Assembly: GCF_964656455.1 (NCBI RefSeq)
Contig: NC_135721.1
Location: forward strand, 85,168,754-85,232,753
Direction: 5' to 3'
DNA length: 64,000 bases
DNA from: Halichoerus grypus
Taxonomy: Eukaryota; Chordata; Mammalia; Carnivora; Phocidae
Each line of letters begins with the position of its first letter. The stretch's first letter is position 1. Positions 25,761 through 36,995 of this stretch are shown piece after piece. The notes beneath the pieces were generated by a model. The model ran no database searches. It was not told where the DNA came from and worked only from the letters and a program-made list of their open reading frames with translations. The position numbers were made by a program, and so were the translations under genes.

Positions 25761-27205
25761 ATTTTAGTAACTGAAACCCCTACTCTAGATAAGGACTTGG
25801 TATATTTTTCAAAGTATTCAAGACCTATGCATTAGGGCAAATGCCAACTATAAACAAGATATTCAGATGATCTCAGGAAGGCTGTGTCTTTGATTTCAAG
25901 TGGCAATTGAAATATAAGAAAAACTTTCCTGGTCCCACCTTTGTTAGCAGAATGAATGTTTGATTAGGTTAGCAGACAGAGGAAGGAAAGTAAGCCCTTC
26001 GCAGGACTACCCCAACCACATATATATAGGATATAGAATCTACAGACGGGTAAGGGGGATGAAGCACAAATGTCAGACTTCCATTCAAAGTATACATTCT
26101 GCAAAAAGTATATATATTTCTATACTGTATCCCACAAGAAAGTGTAATGAAAAATATTTTTAATATGCCCCAACTCTTCACTTTGCTCATAATTCTTTGG
26201 TGATGAATCAAACAGGTGGACACACATATCTCCAAAAGTGTAGAAATTACTGGAAAGTGAGAAGGTAGAAGGCCACATTAAGGCACACACTGAATCAAAA
26301 ATGAAGTTAAAACTCAAATGCAGACTATCCTGATTTCAACCTTATTCCTCAATACATCTACACAGGCTCAAAACATTGGCAGCCAAACACCTCACTGACC
26401 AAACCCCATTTCATGACTTTGCCTCCTGGAGAAGTCAGCATCCTCCCTCTGTAGGATCAAAATGCCTTACCACTACAGCATGGCTCATTCTGTCTTCACC
26501 GAGAAAGCACCCCCCGCCCCTGTTAGAACAAAGGGGCCTATTGATTAAGTCCGAAAAGGCAAGTTTGAGGTCTGAGACCATTTTGGTTTTCCATTTTTTT
26601 GAGAAAAGATGTTTATAATGGCAGATTTCATGTCCATTTCTGATGAGCAAGGGACAAACATAAAAAGATATGAGCATGAATCAGCAGTCTCTAGACAATC
26701 CCTTTACATCTTATAAAAAAGCAATTTTCAAATCAATACATTGGCTTAGAACTAATTGCGGATAAGGGGAGCTAAGCCCAATTCTTCAGTCCTAAGATAT
26801 TCTGGGACCACAAAATCTTGCACAAAATCATGTTTGTTAAACATGGAGCAAGATAGGAGTTACAGACCAGAATCCTGCTAAATAAGATTTTGTTCTTATT
26901 GTGTTATTCCCTTCATCATGAATCTCCAAATTCTACAGTATCTCATAAGGGAATTTTAGTTTAGCAATAAGGAAACATCATTAGTGGTATAATGTGACAA
27001 TGTAAACAATAATTGTTAATTGAACAAAGGTAAACATCACCAGTCTTTAACCGGTGCTGACATTTGAAATAGATGCAATTTTCATCAGTCCAACTGCTCT
27101 GCTTTTCTAAGAGTGAAAGAGCTTTCTTATAGGGAAGTCTTATTTTCTTATTCAATATTAATTTGCTTTCCCATTTTCCATTTTATGTTCCTTGTATCTT
27201 ATTCG

Positions 27206-27438
27206 AAAAGTGGACATTCTCTGGGTGCCTTGGTGGCTCAGTTGGTTAAGTTATCTGACTCTTGATTTCGGCTCAGGTCGTGGTCTCCGGGTCATGAGAT
27301 CCAGCCCAGCATGGGGCTCTGTGCTCTGCAGGGATCCTGTTTGAGATTCTTTCCTTCTCCCTCTGTCCCTCCTCCCACTCACTCTCTCTCTTTCAAGTAA
27401 ATAAATAAATCTTAAAAAAAAAAAAAGTGGATATTCTC
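27206..27438 (+). mobile_element. CAN-SINE with 16-bp TSD
   Basis: Body 27222-27422 ('tgggtgccttggtggctcag' head, CT-rich middle, A-rich tail). Duplication aaaagtggacattctc at 27206-27221 and aaaagtggatattctc at 27423-27438, one mismatch. Confidence 0.96.
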
Positions 27439-28009
27439 ACCAAACAGAAAGAAGAGACAAACGAACAGGTAGTTTTGCAAAATTCTCCCTCAGGGAAGTG
27501 GATGGGGGACATTGCTATGATTTCCCTGAAACTTTCTCTTCTAGTCTTGCCAGTTGTAACCATAAGGGAGCATTTCCATTCTTACCAGTCCACAATCTTT
27601 CCAGGATCTTCATCACTTACTACCTGAATCTCATTAGCTCTTCCTTTTATACCATGTTGCTTTATTTCATTGGAGACATATATTCTTGATAAAATTTTTT
27701 ATCAGGTTGAGGCATTCCCTATGCTTGCTAGCCTAGCGTGAGGTGTATGGGACAACCGAAAATAAACAATTGGGGTTTTTTTTGCATTTTTTTTTTTGAG
27801 ATTTGATCTGGGACTTTCTACATATAATGATGAAGAAGAAGAGGAGAGGAGGAGGGGAATATAATAGTCATGGCTAGGTTATGGCCATTTAATTTATCCT
27901 CCACACATTTCATTTCAGGGCATGAAAAAAGATACTCTTTACTAAGCTAGAAAACAGGTATAAACCAGGACTGTCATAGGCAATCTGGATGTATAGTCAC
28001 CTACATCTA
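27439..28009. other. Unassigned
   Basis: Short inverted repeat tgataaaa-tt-ttttatca at 27687-27704, T runs near 27776-27800, and a purine-rich GAAGAAGAGGAG tract at 27830-27857. No gene recognised. Confidence 0.4.
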
Positions 28010-28235
28010 ATATCAAACTAATATCAATCAAGTCCTTATCACAAGCTGTTTTACCTCTATCAGTAGATTTATTCTTCATTACAGTCCTACAAAGCAAGTA
28101 CTATTATTCTTTTATTTAACAGATGAGTACATTGAGGTGTGGAGAAATTGAATAACTATACCATAGTCACATAGATAAAAACTAGGAGAATCCAGGATTC
28201 AAATAATGATTTGATTCCAGCGCCTACATCTAAAA
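28010..28235 (-). repeat. MIR relic, antisense
   Basis: 'ttacagtcctacaaagcaag', 'tactattattcttttattta', 'acagatgagtacattgaggt', 'accatagtcacatag' and 'atccaggattcaaataatg' follow the complement of MIR from 3' end to core in order. Confidence 0.8.
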
Positions 28236-28303
28236 TCGTTTAAAAAGAAACTTTTAATTTTTTTCTGTAGTATTTTCCTGATAATACATATAATTTTCTA
28301 AAG

Positions 28304-28439
28304 AAGGAACTAAAGGGGGGCGTGTCTGCTGGCTCAGTTGGAAAAGCATGCAACTCTTGATCTCAGGTTCGTGAGTTCGAGCCCTACATTGGGTATAGAG
28401 ATTATTTACAAATAATTTTTTTAAATAAAGGAATTAAAG
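28304..28439 (+). mobile_element. Short tRNA-Lys-like CAN-SINE without the CT-rich middle
   Basis: Body 28316-28427. The tRNA-like part is better preserved than in the other copies: 'gctggctcagttggaaaagc', then 'atgcaactcttgatctcag', then the B-box-like 'ttcgtgagttcgagccc'. The polypyrimidine block is absent. TSD aaggaactaaag / aaggaattaaag at 28304-28315 and 28428-28439. Probably an older or distinct SINEC subfamily. Confidence 0.88.
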
Positions 28440-28761
28440 AAGCTTGTAAATCAAGGCAAAATTCCCACGAAATTATTGAAAAAAGTATAGCACTGTTGCC
28501 TTAAAGCACTGCATGGGAGTTTTATAAATTATTTTCATAGAACAATTAAAAACCAATTGATATTAATAGATTTTTTGTAGGGACTTCTTTAGCAAATACC
28601 TAAGTGTATTATCAATAAAATACTAGAAAACATGGCTGATGTACAGAGATTTTTGTGAGGTACTTTTTTTTAATGATTTTACTCATAGCTTCTCTTGTTT
28701 ACTCCATAACCACCACATAATAACCCCATAGTAACTCATAGTTTATATACCTCTTTTGCAT

Positions 28762-28783
28762 ACACACACACACACACACACAC
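28762..28783. repeat. (CA)n microsatellite
   Basis: About eleven CA units, nearly pure. Confidence 0.95.
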
Positions 28784-28859
28784 GCAAATCATGAATCATT
28801 AGTAAGTCCAGAGTGATGTCTCAAAGAAAAACAATAGAGAAAAATTACAGGTCTGAAAG

Positions 28860-29227
28860 ACTATTTTATGAATCAAATGTTTGTGTCCCCCAGTTAATAT
28901 GTTGAGACCCTAATCATCATTGTGGCGGTATTTGGAGGTGGGACCTTTGGGAAGTAACTTAGTTTAGATGTGGTCTTGAGGAAGGTCACCCCCTGATGGA
29001 ATTAGTGTCCTTATAAGAAGAGGAAGAAAGATCAAGCACTCTGTCTCTTTGCCGTATGAGAAAACAGTGAGAAGGGGGCCATCAGCAAGCCAGGAAAAGG
29101 CCAGAAACCAACTCTGCCAGCACTTTGATCTTGGACTTCCCAGTGTCCAAACTTGTAAGAAATAATGTCTTCTGTTGAAGTCTTCAGTCTAAGATATTTT
29201 GTTATATCAGCCTGAGCATAGTTAACA
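28860..29227 (+). mobile_element. MLT1-type MaLR solo LTR, sense
   Basis: Follows the MLT1 LTR order: 'caaatgtttgtgtcccccag', 'ttaatatgttgagaccctaa', 'ggtatttggaggtgggacct', 'agtgtccttataagaag', 'tttgatcttggacttcccag', ending 'agcctgagcatagttaac'. About 370 bp. No internal retroviral sequence is attached, so it is a solo or fragmentary LTR with no coding content. Confidence 0.88.
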
Positions 29228-29424
29228 TAGCCACCCTGCTACCCTTAGAATAAGTAATTTCCTTAGAGCCCTTGACCCATGAGGCCAGGCTTCATGGGGC
29301 ACATCTTTCTTCCTTTGGGCTGAGTATACTTTTCAATCCTCCAACTACCTCCAATGAATAGGTTTTTTTGTTGTTGTTTTGTTTTTTGAGGGGGAAGGGG
29401 AAAGCCATTTTTTATTTTATTTTT

Positions 29425-29452
29425 ATTATATTATATTATATTATATTATATT
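29425..29452. repeat. (TATAT)n / (ATATT)n pentanucleotide repeat
   Basis: About five ATATT units next to the A-rich (T-rich on plus) 3' end of the antisense L1 that follows. Probably grew from that tail. Confidence 0.85.
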
Positions 29453-29506
29453 TTATTTTACTTATGCTACTTTCCAAATTTTTTGAAAGATAATTGGCAT
29501 ATGGTT

Positions 29507-29524
29507 TAATGCCATATGGCATTA
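29507..29524. repeat. 18-bp perfect palindrome in the L1 3' UTR
   Basis: taatgccatatggcatta is its own reverse complement and lies in the antisense L1 3' UTR. Probably incidental. Confidence 0.6.
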
Positions 29525-29568
29525 GTTTAAGCTGTACAACATAATAATTTGAATATATGTATATGGTG

Positions 29569-29715
29569 CAAAATGATTATAAGGTTTTTTTTTGTTTTTT
29601 GTTTTTTGTTTTTTTTAAGTAAACTTTACCCTCAATAGGGTTGAAACTCACAACCCTGAGATCAAGAGTTGCATGCTCCATATGAACTGAGCCAGCCCCA
29701 CAAAATGCTAACAAG
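29569..29715 (-). mobile_element. Short tRNA-Lys-like CAN-SINE, antisense, inside L1
   Basis: Body 29584-29700: T/G-rich tail complement, then 'gggttgaaactcacaaccct', 'gagatcaagagttgcatgct', 'gaactgagccagcccc'. Same short subfamily as the copy at 28316. Imperfect TSD caaaatgattataag / caaaatgctaacaag (13 of 15). L1 sequence continues on both sides. Confidence 0.88.
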
Positions 29716-31440
29716 TTTAATTATCACATTCATCCCCCAACGGAATTATGATTTTTTTTCTTACAATGAGAAATTTTAAGACCTAATCTATTAGCAACTT
29801 TCAAATATACAATACAGTATTGTTAACTATGGTCACCATGATGTATATTATACCACAGGAACTTACTTATCTTATAATAGGAAGTTTGTATCTTTTGACC
29901 CCCTTCACCCATTCTCCCCTTCCCTACCCCCACCCATGGCAACCATCAATCTGTTTTCTGAGCTGGGTTTTTTTTAATTCCACATAGAAGTGAGGTAATA
30001 GGTTATTTGCTTTCTCTGTCTGATTTATTTCATTTAACATGATGCCCTGAAATTTCACTCATGTTGTGACGACTGACAGTATTTCCTTCTTTTTGTATGG
30101 CTGAATAATAATCCATTGCATATCTATACCACATTTTCTTCATCCATTTACCTATTGATGTTTGATGGACACTTAGGTGGTTTCCATGTCTTGGCCATTG
30201 TTAATAATGCTGTAATGAATATTGGGAGTGCAGATGTCTCTTCAAGATAATGATTTCATTTCCTTTGCATATATACCCAGAATAAATCTACTGATAGAGG
30301 TGAGTTTGCTGGATTATATGGTAGTTCTACTTTTAAGTTTTTGAAGAATCTCTGTACTGTTTTCCACAGTGGCTGCACCAATTTATATCCCACCACAGTG
30401 GACAAGGGTTCCTTTTTTTCCACATCCTCACCAACACTTATTGCTTTTCTTTTTGATGGTAGTCATTTTACCAGTTGATGTCATTAGGGTTTCAGTTTAC
30501 ATTTCCCTCATAATTAGTGTTGTCGAGCACTTTTTCATGTACCTCCTGGCCATTCATATGTCTTCTTTGGGAAAATGTCTCTTTAGGTTCTTTGTCCATT
30601 TTTTAAATTGGATTTTTTTCTATTGAATTGTATGAGTTCCTTATATATTTTAGATATTAACTCCATATCAGATAGTGTGGTTTGCAAATATTTACCCCTT
30701 TCTGCATTTTGTTCATTGTTTATTTTGCTGTGCAGAAACGTTTTATTTTGCTATAGTCTCACTTGTAATTTTTGCTTTAGGTGTTATATCCAAAAAAGCA
30801 TGCCAAGGCCAGTGTCAAAGAGCTTTTCCCTATGTTTTATTCTAGAGGTTTTATGGTTTTAGATCTTATATTTAAGTCTTTAATCCATTTCAGGTTAATT
30901 TTGGGGAGATGTAAGGTGGGGAGGGTCTAGTTTCATTCTTTTGCATGTTAATATCCAATTTTCCCAGCATCACAATTGAAGAGACTTTCTTTTCTCCAGA
31001 GAGTATTCTTAGCTCTCTTGTCAAATATTAGTTGACTGTACATGCATGAGTCTATATCTAGATTCTTGATTCTGTTCTATTGGTTTGTTTCCATTTTTAT
31101 TACAGTATCATACTGTTTTAATTACTATAGCTTTGTAATATAATTTAAAATTAGGAAATATGATGTTTCTAGCATTGTTCTTCTTTCTCAGGATTGTTTT
31201 GGCTATTTGGGGTCTTTGGTGTCATAAATTTCATATAAATTTTAGGACTGGTTTTTCTATTTGGCAAAAAAAATGTCATTAGAATCTTGATATAGATTGC
31301 ATTGAATCTCTAGATGGTTTTAGGTAGTATGGATATTTTAACAATATTTATTTTCCAATCCATGAACACAGGTTATCTTTCCACTTACTTGTGCGCCTTT
31401 CAATTTCTTTCATCAAAGTCTTATAGTATTCAATATATAG

Positions 31441-31659
31441 TCTTACACCTCCATTTTTTTAAGATTTTATTGATTTATTTGACAGAGAGAGAGAAGGAGA
31501 AAGAGCACAAGCAGGGGGAGCAGCAGGTAGAGGGAAAGGGAGAAGCAGGCTCCTTGCTGAGCAGAGAGCCCAACATGGGGCTCGATCCCAGGACCCTGGG
31601 GTCATGACCTGAGCTGAAGGCAGACACTTGAGTGACTGAGCCACCCCGATCTTACACCT
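31441..31659 (-). mobile_element. CAN-SINE, antisense, inside L1, 10-bp TSD
   Basis: Body 31451-31649: 'taagattttattgatttatt', GA-rich middle, 'ggggtcatgacctgagct', 'gactgagccacccc'. The duplication tcttacacct at 31441-31450 and 31650-31659 joins into continuous L1 antisense sequence once the SINE is removed. Confidence 0.96.
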
Positions 31660-31758
31660 TCTTTGTCAAATGTATTACTAAGTATTTTATTGTTTTTAGT
31701 GCTTTTGCAAATGTGATTATTTTCCCTATATCTTTTTCAGATAACTCAAATAGAAATT

Positions 31759-32367
31759 CTACTAATTGTTTTTTGTTTTGTTTTGTTTTGTTTTTTTAAC
31801 AGGCCCCACTCAGGAAGAATGCACCAAACACATTCGCATTTATTTTTTTTTTTTTTAAACAAATGACAAAGACCCAGTTTACCAGCTTTACTTTTTTAAA
31901 CCTAAGCTTAACATTACATATCTAAACAATTGTCAAATCTTACTAAGTTGCCAGCATTCATGCACAACTAGAAAAGCATCCTCAATTTATTATTAAACAA
32001 AAAATGTATTACCGTTAATGCATTAATATCTCTCACTACTAAATACTGAAAAAACTTGAAATTATTTTTGTGGAAGATTCATCCTGGCAATGTTAACTTC
32101 ACAGCAGGCTGACTCTACTTGGCTCACATTTCAAACATAATGGAAAAGCAGGTCTGTGCTGGTGTTAGTGTATGAAAGAGTCATGGCCACCTTGGATTAT
32201 GTTTAATAAAAAAGCAAAGTGCATACAGAGATTTACAACAATTTTAAAGACAAAAAACAAAAACAAAAGAAAACAAAAACAAAAAAACCCCAAACAATGA
32301 TCCTATTATGTGGTCCCAACAATAAACTCAAAAGTCTATGACAAATAGGGCTCCTACTAATTGTTTT
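31759..32367 (-). pseudogene. Processed retrocopy of an mRNA 3' end, 14-bp TSD, inside L1
   Basis: The insert 31773-32353 interrupts the antisense L1 and is bounded by perfect duplications ctactaattgtttt (31759-31772 and 32354-32367). Read on the minus strand, it ends in an AAAAC-rich A tail (plus-strand T tract 31771-31797), with a candidate AATAAA signal at 31839-31844 about 40 nt before the tail. A second A run of about fifteen lies at 31842-31856. No open frame, no SINE head and no L1 sequence is present, so it looks like part of a host 3' UTR copied by L1 machinery. I could not name the parent transcript. An alternative is an unfamiliar noncoding RNA. Confidence 0.8.
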
Positions 32368-33795
32368 ATGTAGATTTTATATCCTGCAACATTACTGAAT
32401 TTGTTGATTAGCTCTATAAGATTTTTGGTGAAGTCTAGGATGATATATGAAATCATGTCATCTGCAAATGATTTCACTTCTTCCTTTCTGAATCAGATGA
32501 CTTTCATTTCTTTTTCTTGCCTGATTGCTCTGGCTAGGACTTCCAGTACTATGTCAAATAGGAGTGATGACAGTTAGCATTCTTGTCCTGTTCCTGATTG
32601 AAAACAAAAAGCCTTTAGCCTTTCACCACTGAGTTTGATGTTAGCTGTGGATGTGTCATATGTAGACTTTACTAGGTTGAGGCATGTTTTTCTAGACCCA
32701 ATTTGTTGGGAGCTTTTATTGTGAACAGAAATTGAAGTTTGCCAAATGTTTTTTTTGCATCTTTATATGAACATATGATTTTTAGCTTTCATTTCATTAA
32801 TGTGATATATCACATTTATTTATTTATGCATGTTGAACTATCTTTGCATCCCATGGACGAGTCTCACTTAATTGTGGTGTATTATACTTTCAATGTGCTG
32901 CTGAATTCAATTTGCTGGTATTTTGTTGATAATTACATCTATATTCATCAGGGATATTGGTCTGTAGTTTTCTTTTCTTGTAGTGTGCTTGTCTTGCTTT
33001 GATATCAAGGGAATGCTGGCCTTACAAAATGAGTTTAGGAGGGTTCCTTCCTCTTCAATTTTTTTTTTGAATAGTGTAAGAAATATTGGTATTCATTCTT
33101 TAAGTGTTTAGTAAAATTCGCTAGTGAAATCATCTAGTCCTGGGCTTTTCTTTGTTGAGAGGCTTTTGAATGCTGATTCAATCTTCTACACATTATCGAC
33201 CCACTCAGATCTTCTATTTCCTTTTGATTCAGTCTTGGTAAGTTGTATGTGTTTATGAATTAATCTGTTTTTCTAGGTTGCTGAATTTGTTGACAAATAC
33301 TTGTTCATATTAGTCTTTTATGATTCTTTGTATTTTTGTGGTATCAGTTGTTATGTCTCCTCTTTCATATCTGATTTTATTTACTTGGGTCCTCTCTCCC
33401 TATCTCTCTCTTTCTGATCAGCTAAAGTTTTGTCAATTTTATTTCTCTTTTGAAAGAACCAAATTTTACTTTTGTTAATATATTATATTGTTCCTATTCT
33501 CTCTTTCATTATGTTTTACTCTAATATTTGTTATTTCATTCCTTCTGCTAACTTGAGGTTTAGTTTGCTCCTTCCCCCCCAGTTACTTGAGCTATGAAGT
33601 GTAAAGTTAGTTGTTAATTTGAGCTCTTTTTTCTTGATGTATCCATTTGTCACTATAAACTTTTCTCTTAGAACTGCTTTTGCTGCATCCCATACATTTT
33701 TGTATATTGTATTTCCATTTTCACTTGCCTCAAGGTTTTTTTTGTTTTGTTTTGTTTTGTTTAATTTCCCTTTTGATTTTGTTCTTTCTATCATG

Positions 33796-34139
33796 GTCTC
33801 CACTGGAGTGACACCACTGTCCATGCTCTGAGGTCAGGGGTTGCTTCTTGCTGAGCACAGCTGGATGAAACTGCTGGCGTGGTTCCCTGCCCAAGTGAAG
33901 CTGTGAGGTGGACTCCATATTTCTGGGTTTTCAGGTCATGCTGATTAGATGGTCAGGACTGGGTACCACATGCAGCAATAGATGACACTATGAATTAGTC
34001 TCCTAGCCATAGCGGGGCAACAGGACAGACCATAGGGGAGTTCATTGTGTGGGTACAGTTCATTGTGTGGGGACCTGATTCAGGCACAATATGCACTGAA
34101 TTCCCTGGCTCTAAGGTGGTGACATTTGGGTGGTCTGAA
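33796..34139. other. Unassigned, GC-richer segment after the L1 breakpoint
   Basis: Abrupt change from T-rich antisense ORF2 to a more balanced sequence. It holds a small direct duplication, gttcattgtgtgggNac, at about 34042-34075. It might be the 5' region of an old L1, but I cannot support that. Confidence 0.3.
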
Positions 34140-34328
34140 TAAAATAAAATGTGTATACCTAGGGTGAGAATATTTTAGGCAAGGGAAACAACAAAGCAAC
34201 ATCTCCAAAGCAGGAAAGTGTTTGATATGTTGAAGGAACAAAAAACTCACTTTGACCTAAAGGGAAAACAGTGGTAGAAATAAGTGGGAGTTCTTGGCAA
34301 GGACCAGATCACATTAACTCATGTAAAC

Positions 34329-34531
34329 CAGGGTTTCTCAATGTCAGTGCCACTGTAATTTGAACCAGATAATTTTTGTTGAGGGGGCTGTCCTGTGCAT
34401 TGTAGGCTTTGTAGCAGCTCTTCTGGCCTCTGCCCACCTACTCTCACCCATTGTGACAACCAAAAGTGCCTCCAGACTTTGGCAAATGTTTTCTAGGAGG
34501 CAGAATTGTCCCTGGTGAAGGGCCACTATAG
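34329..34531 (-). mobile_element. MER5A-type hAT-Charlie MITE, antisense
   Basis: Plus-strand reading starts 'cagggtttctcaatgtcag' and contains 'ggggctgtcctgtgcattgt', 'attgtgacaaccaaaagtgc' and 'ctccagactttggcaaatg', the complement of MER5A. The terminal inverted repeat is clear at the left and decayed at the right. Nonautonomous, with no transposase sequence. Confidence 0.88.
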
Positions 34532-34664
34532 TAGACCATACAAAGTGTTCTGTGTTTATTTTCTGTGTTATCCACAGTCATTGACCTTTGAGCAAGGAAG
34601 TTGCAGGCTCTGATGGACATTACGTAAAGGACCACACTGGACATGAGGATAAATGGAGAGGTCA

Positions 34665-35355
<691 letters not shown>

Positions 35356-36016
35356 GACTTAGGTAAGAAACATTCAACAGGGTAAGGGGTGAAAGGTTAT
35401 GGAGTGAGTATCAAGATTGGAAGAGGACCAGTTTGGAGGGAATGGCAATTCTGTATTGAACCCATTTAATTTGAGATTTTTCTTTAGCTATCCAAGTTGA
35501 GACAGTGGGTAGGCTGTTGGATACACAAGTTGGAAGTTCAAGAGAGTAATTTGGTACAGAAACAAAAAATTGAGAATCAGTATTAGATGTATTTAAAATC
35601 ATGGGACCAGATTTAATCATCTAGGATCCTGGTACAAATATGTATGCCAAACTGTATTCCAGAATCTCCCACAGGACATTTGAATTTTTGAGGGAATAAC
35701 ACTGATTTTTGCCATATGTCAGATGCCATATGTTAGTAGCACCAGAACTACTAACGTAAGGTAGTTTACAGTTTCAACATTAGATCAAACCACATTCCTT
35801 TTAATGCCATCATATTTTGTGAACTATGATATAGAGGTAGTACATGAAAACCAATGTGGAACAAGAAATGAGGATAGTAATGTCCAGCTGGGTTTTAAGA
35901 CATGGGAAGTTGCACAGTGCCCAAGAGGTGCACACATCATAGTGGTAACAAGATAAGCATATTATTTTTCTTTCAAATATGCTGCATTTTAAAATGACTG
36001 TGAAATAGTTAGAACA

Positions 36017-36520
36017 TATATTAGTTTCCTATGACTCCTGTAATAAATTACCACAAATTTAGTTACTTAAAACAACACAAAATTATTCAATTGCAATTCT
36101 GGAGGTCAGAAGTGCTAACTTGGTTCCCTAAGTTGAAACTAAGATGTGAGCAGGACCACACTCCTCCTAGAGGTTCTGGCAATGATTTATTTCCTTGCCT
36201 TTTCTAGTTTCTACAGCTGTGTCCCTTGTAGGACTTGACTCATGACCCCTGCCTCATCTTCCAAACCAGCAGTACAACATCTTCAAATCTCTCTGTTTCT
36301 ATCATCACACTACCTCCTGTCTTCTTTGACTTTTCCTCCTTCTTGTAAGGATCTCTGAGATTACATCAGCTCACTCAGTTAATCCAGGACAATCCACCGA
36401 TCTCAAGACCCTTAAATTAATCACACATTCAAAGTCCCTCTTGCCATATGGGGTAACATATTCACAGATTCTGGAGATTTGGATTTGGTGTCTTTGGAGG
36501 CCATTATTCAGCCTACCACA
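36017..36520 (-). mobile_element. MLT1-type MaLR LTR, antisense
   Basis: Reads 'tattagtttcctatgactcc', 'aaattaccacaaatttagtt', 'acttaaaacaacacaaaatt', 'caattctggaggtcagaagt' and finally 'ccattattcagcctaccaca', the complement of an MLT1 LTR. About 500 bp, no internal region. Confidence 0.85.
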
Positions 36521-36590
36521 AGGCATAAGTGCGTAGTAATTTGTTTGGAGCTAACTACTTAAAATAATGGAATTGGCAGGTGTTTCTTTT

Positions 36591-36655
36591 GGCCTGGTGT
36601 ATTCTGCACTTGATCTTAGCCAAAAGGCTGAGAAGTGATGGCCTGGGGTATTCTG
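36591..36655 (-). pseudogene. 33-nt 5' fragment of U2 snRNA with 16-bp TSD
   Basis: The complement of 36607-36639 equals U2 snRNA nucleotides 1-33 except for two changes, both C/G-to-T/A at CpG sites (nt 4 and 11). The landmark cttttggctaagatcaagtg is exact. Flanks ggcctggtgtattctg (36591-36606) and ggcctggggtattctg (36640-36655) are a 16-bp duplication with one mismatch. There is no A tail at the 3' edge, as in the 3'-truncated snRNA pseudogenes described in mammals. It lacks the Sm site and promoter, so it cannot be functional. Confidence 0.9.
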
Positions 36656-36700
36656 AAAAAACAAACAAACACAAAACAAAACAAAACAAAACACCCAAAA
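36656..36700. repeat. (AAAC)n / (AAAAC)n A-rich tract
   Basis: Impure A-rich repeat directly right of the U2 fragment's duplicated target. It probably pre-existed the U2 insertion. Confidence 0.75.
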
Positions 36701-36995
36701 CTACTAAGACACTAAGGGTAACAAGAACTGTGAAAAACTTATGACCTTTGGCCTTAGAAATAATATACTTAGAGAAGCAAATATTTCCAAATACTGAATC
36801 CCCCAAATTCAACATTTATACTCTGGGAAGATAGGAAGGATTCAGCAAAGAAGTTGAAGGAGGAATAGTTAATGACGTAAGAGAAAAATCAAGAAAGTAT
36901 AAGATCTCACAGGGCAAGTGAAAAAGTGTTTCAAGAAGGAGGGAACAATCAAATGTATTTAATACTTCTTTTAGTGTAAGACCAGGGGTGAGATC

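Larger units (their letters stand above)
17901..27205. other. 9-kb insertion-poor unassigned region
   Basis: No CAN-SINE, L1, LTR or DNA transposon recognised. Contains long T tracts (18092-18108, 18183-18194, 18225-18241), a 27-nt A tract at 24108-24134, A tracts at 24385-24401, and (AAAAAC)n at 24588-24607. No convincing exon seen. See the two candidate conserved stretches within it. Confidence 0.45.
29453..33795 (-). mobile_element. L1MA-type L1, antisense, 4.3 kb span, three later insertions
   Basis: Plus-strand reading runs from the 3' UTR complement ('agctgtacaacataataatt', 'aacttatttctta'-like region, 'caccatgatgtatattatac', 'ccatggcaaccatcaatct') into ORF2 complement ('ggctgaataataatccattg', 'atatcctgcaacattactga', 'gatattggtctgtag'). 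On the minus strand the fragment near 33531-33824 still reads the ORF2 landmark [12 protein letters not shown]. It is interrupted by SINEs at 29584 and 31451 and a retrocopy at 31773. A (TTTTG)n at 33739-33760 has expanded within former coding sequence. It stops at about 33795, in mid-ORF2. Confidence 0.92.

Noticed and set aside
28316..28427. Genuine tRNA-Lys gene
   Set aside because: The tRNA-like region lacks a full acceptor-stem pairing and has an A-rich tail and TSD; it is a SINE head.
28860..29227. Provirus with genes next to the MLT1 LTR
   Set aside because: No internal retroviral sequence on either side; LTR only. The same applies to 34830-35355, 36017-36520 and 51970-52383.
36607..36639. 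Functional U2 snRNA gene
   Set aside because: Only 33 of about 188 nt, no Sm site, no snRNA promoter, and flanked by a target duplication.
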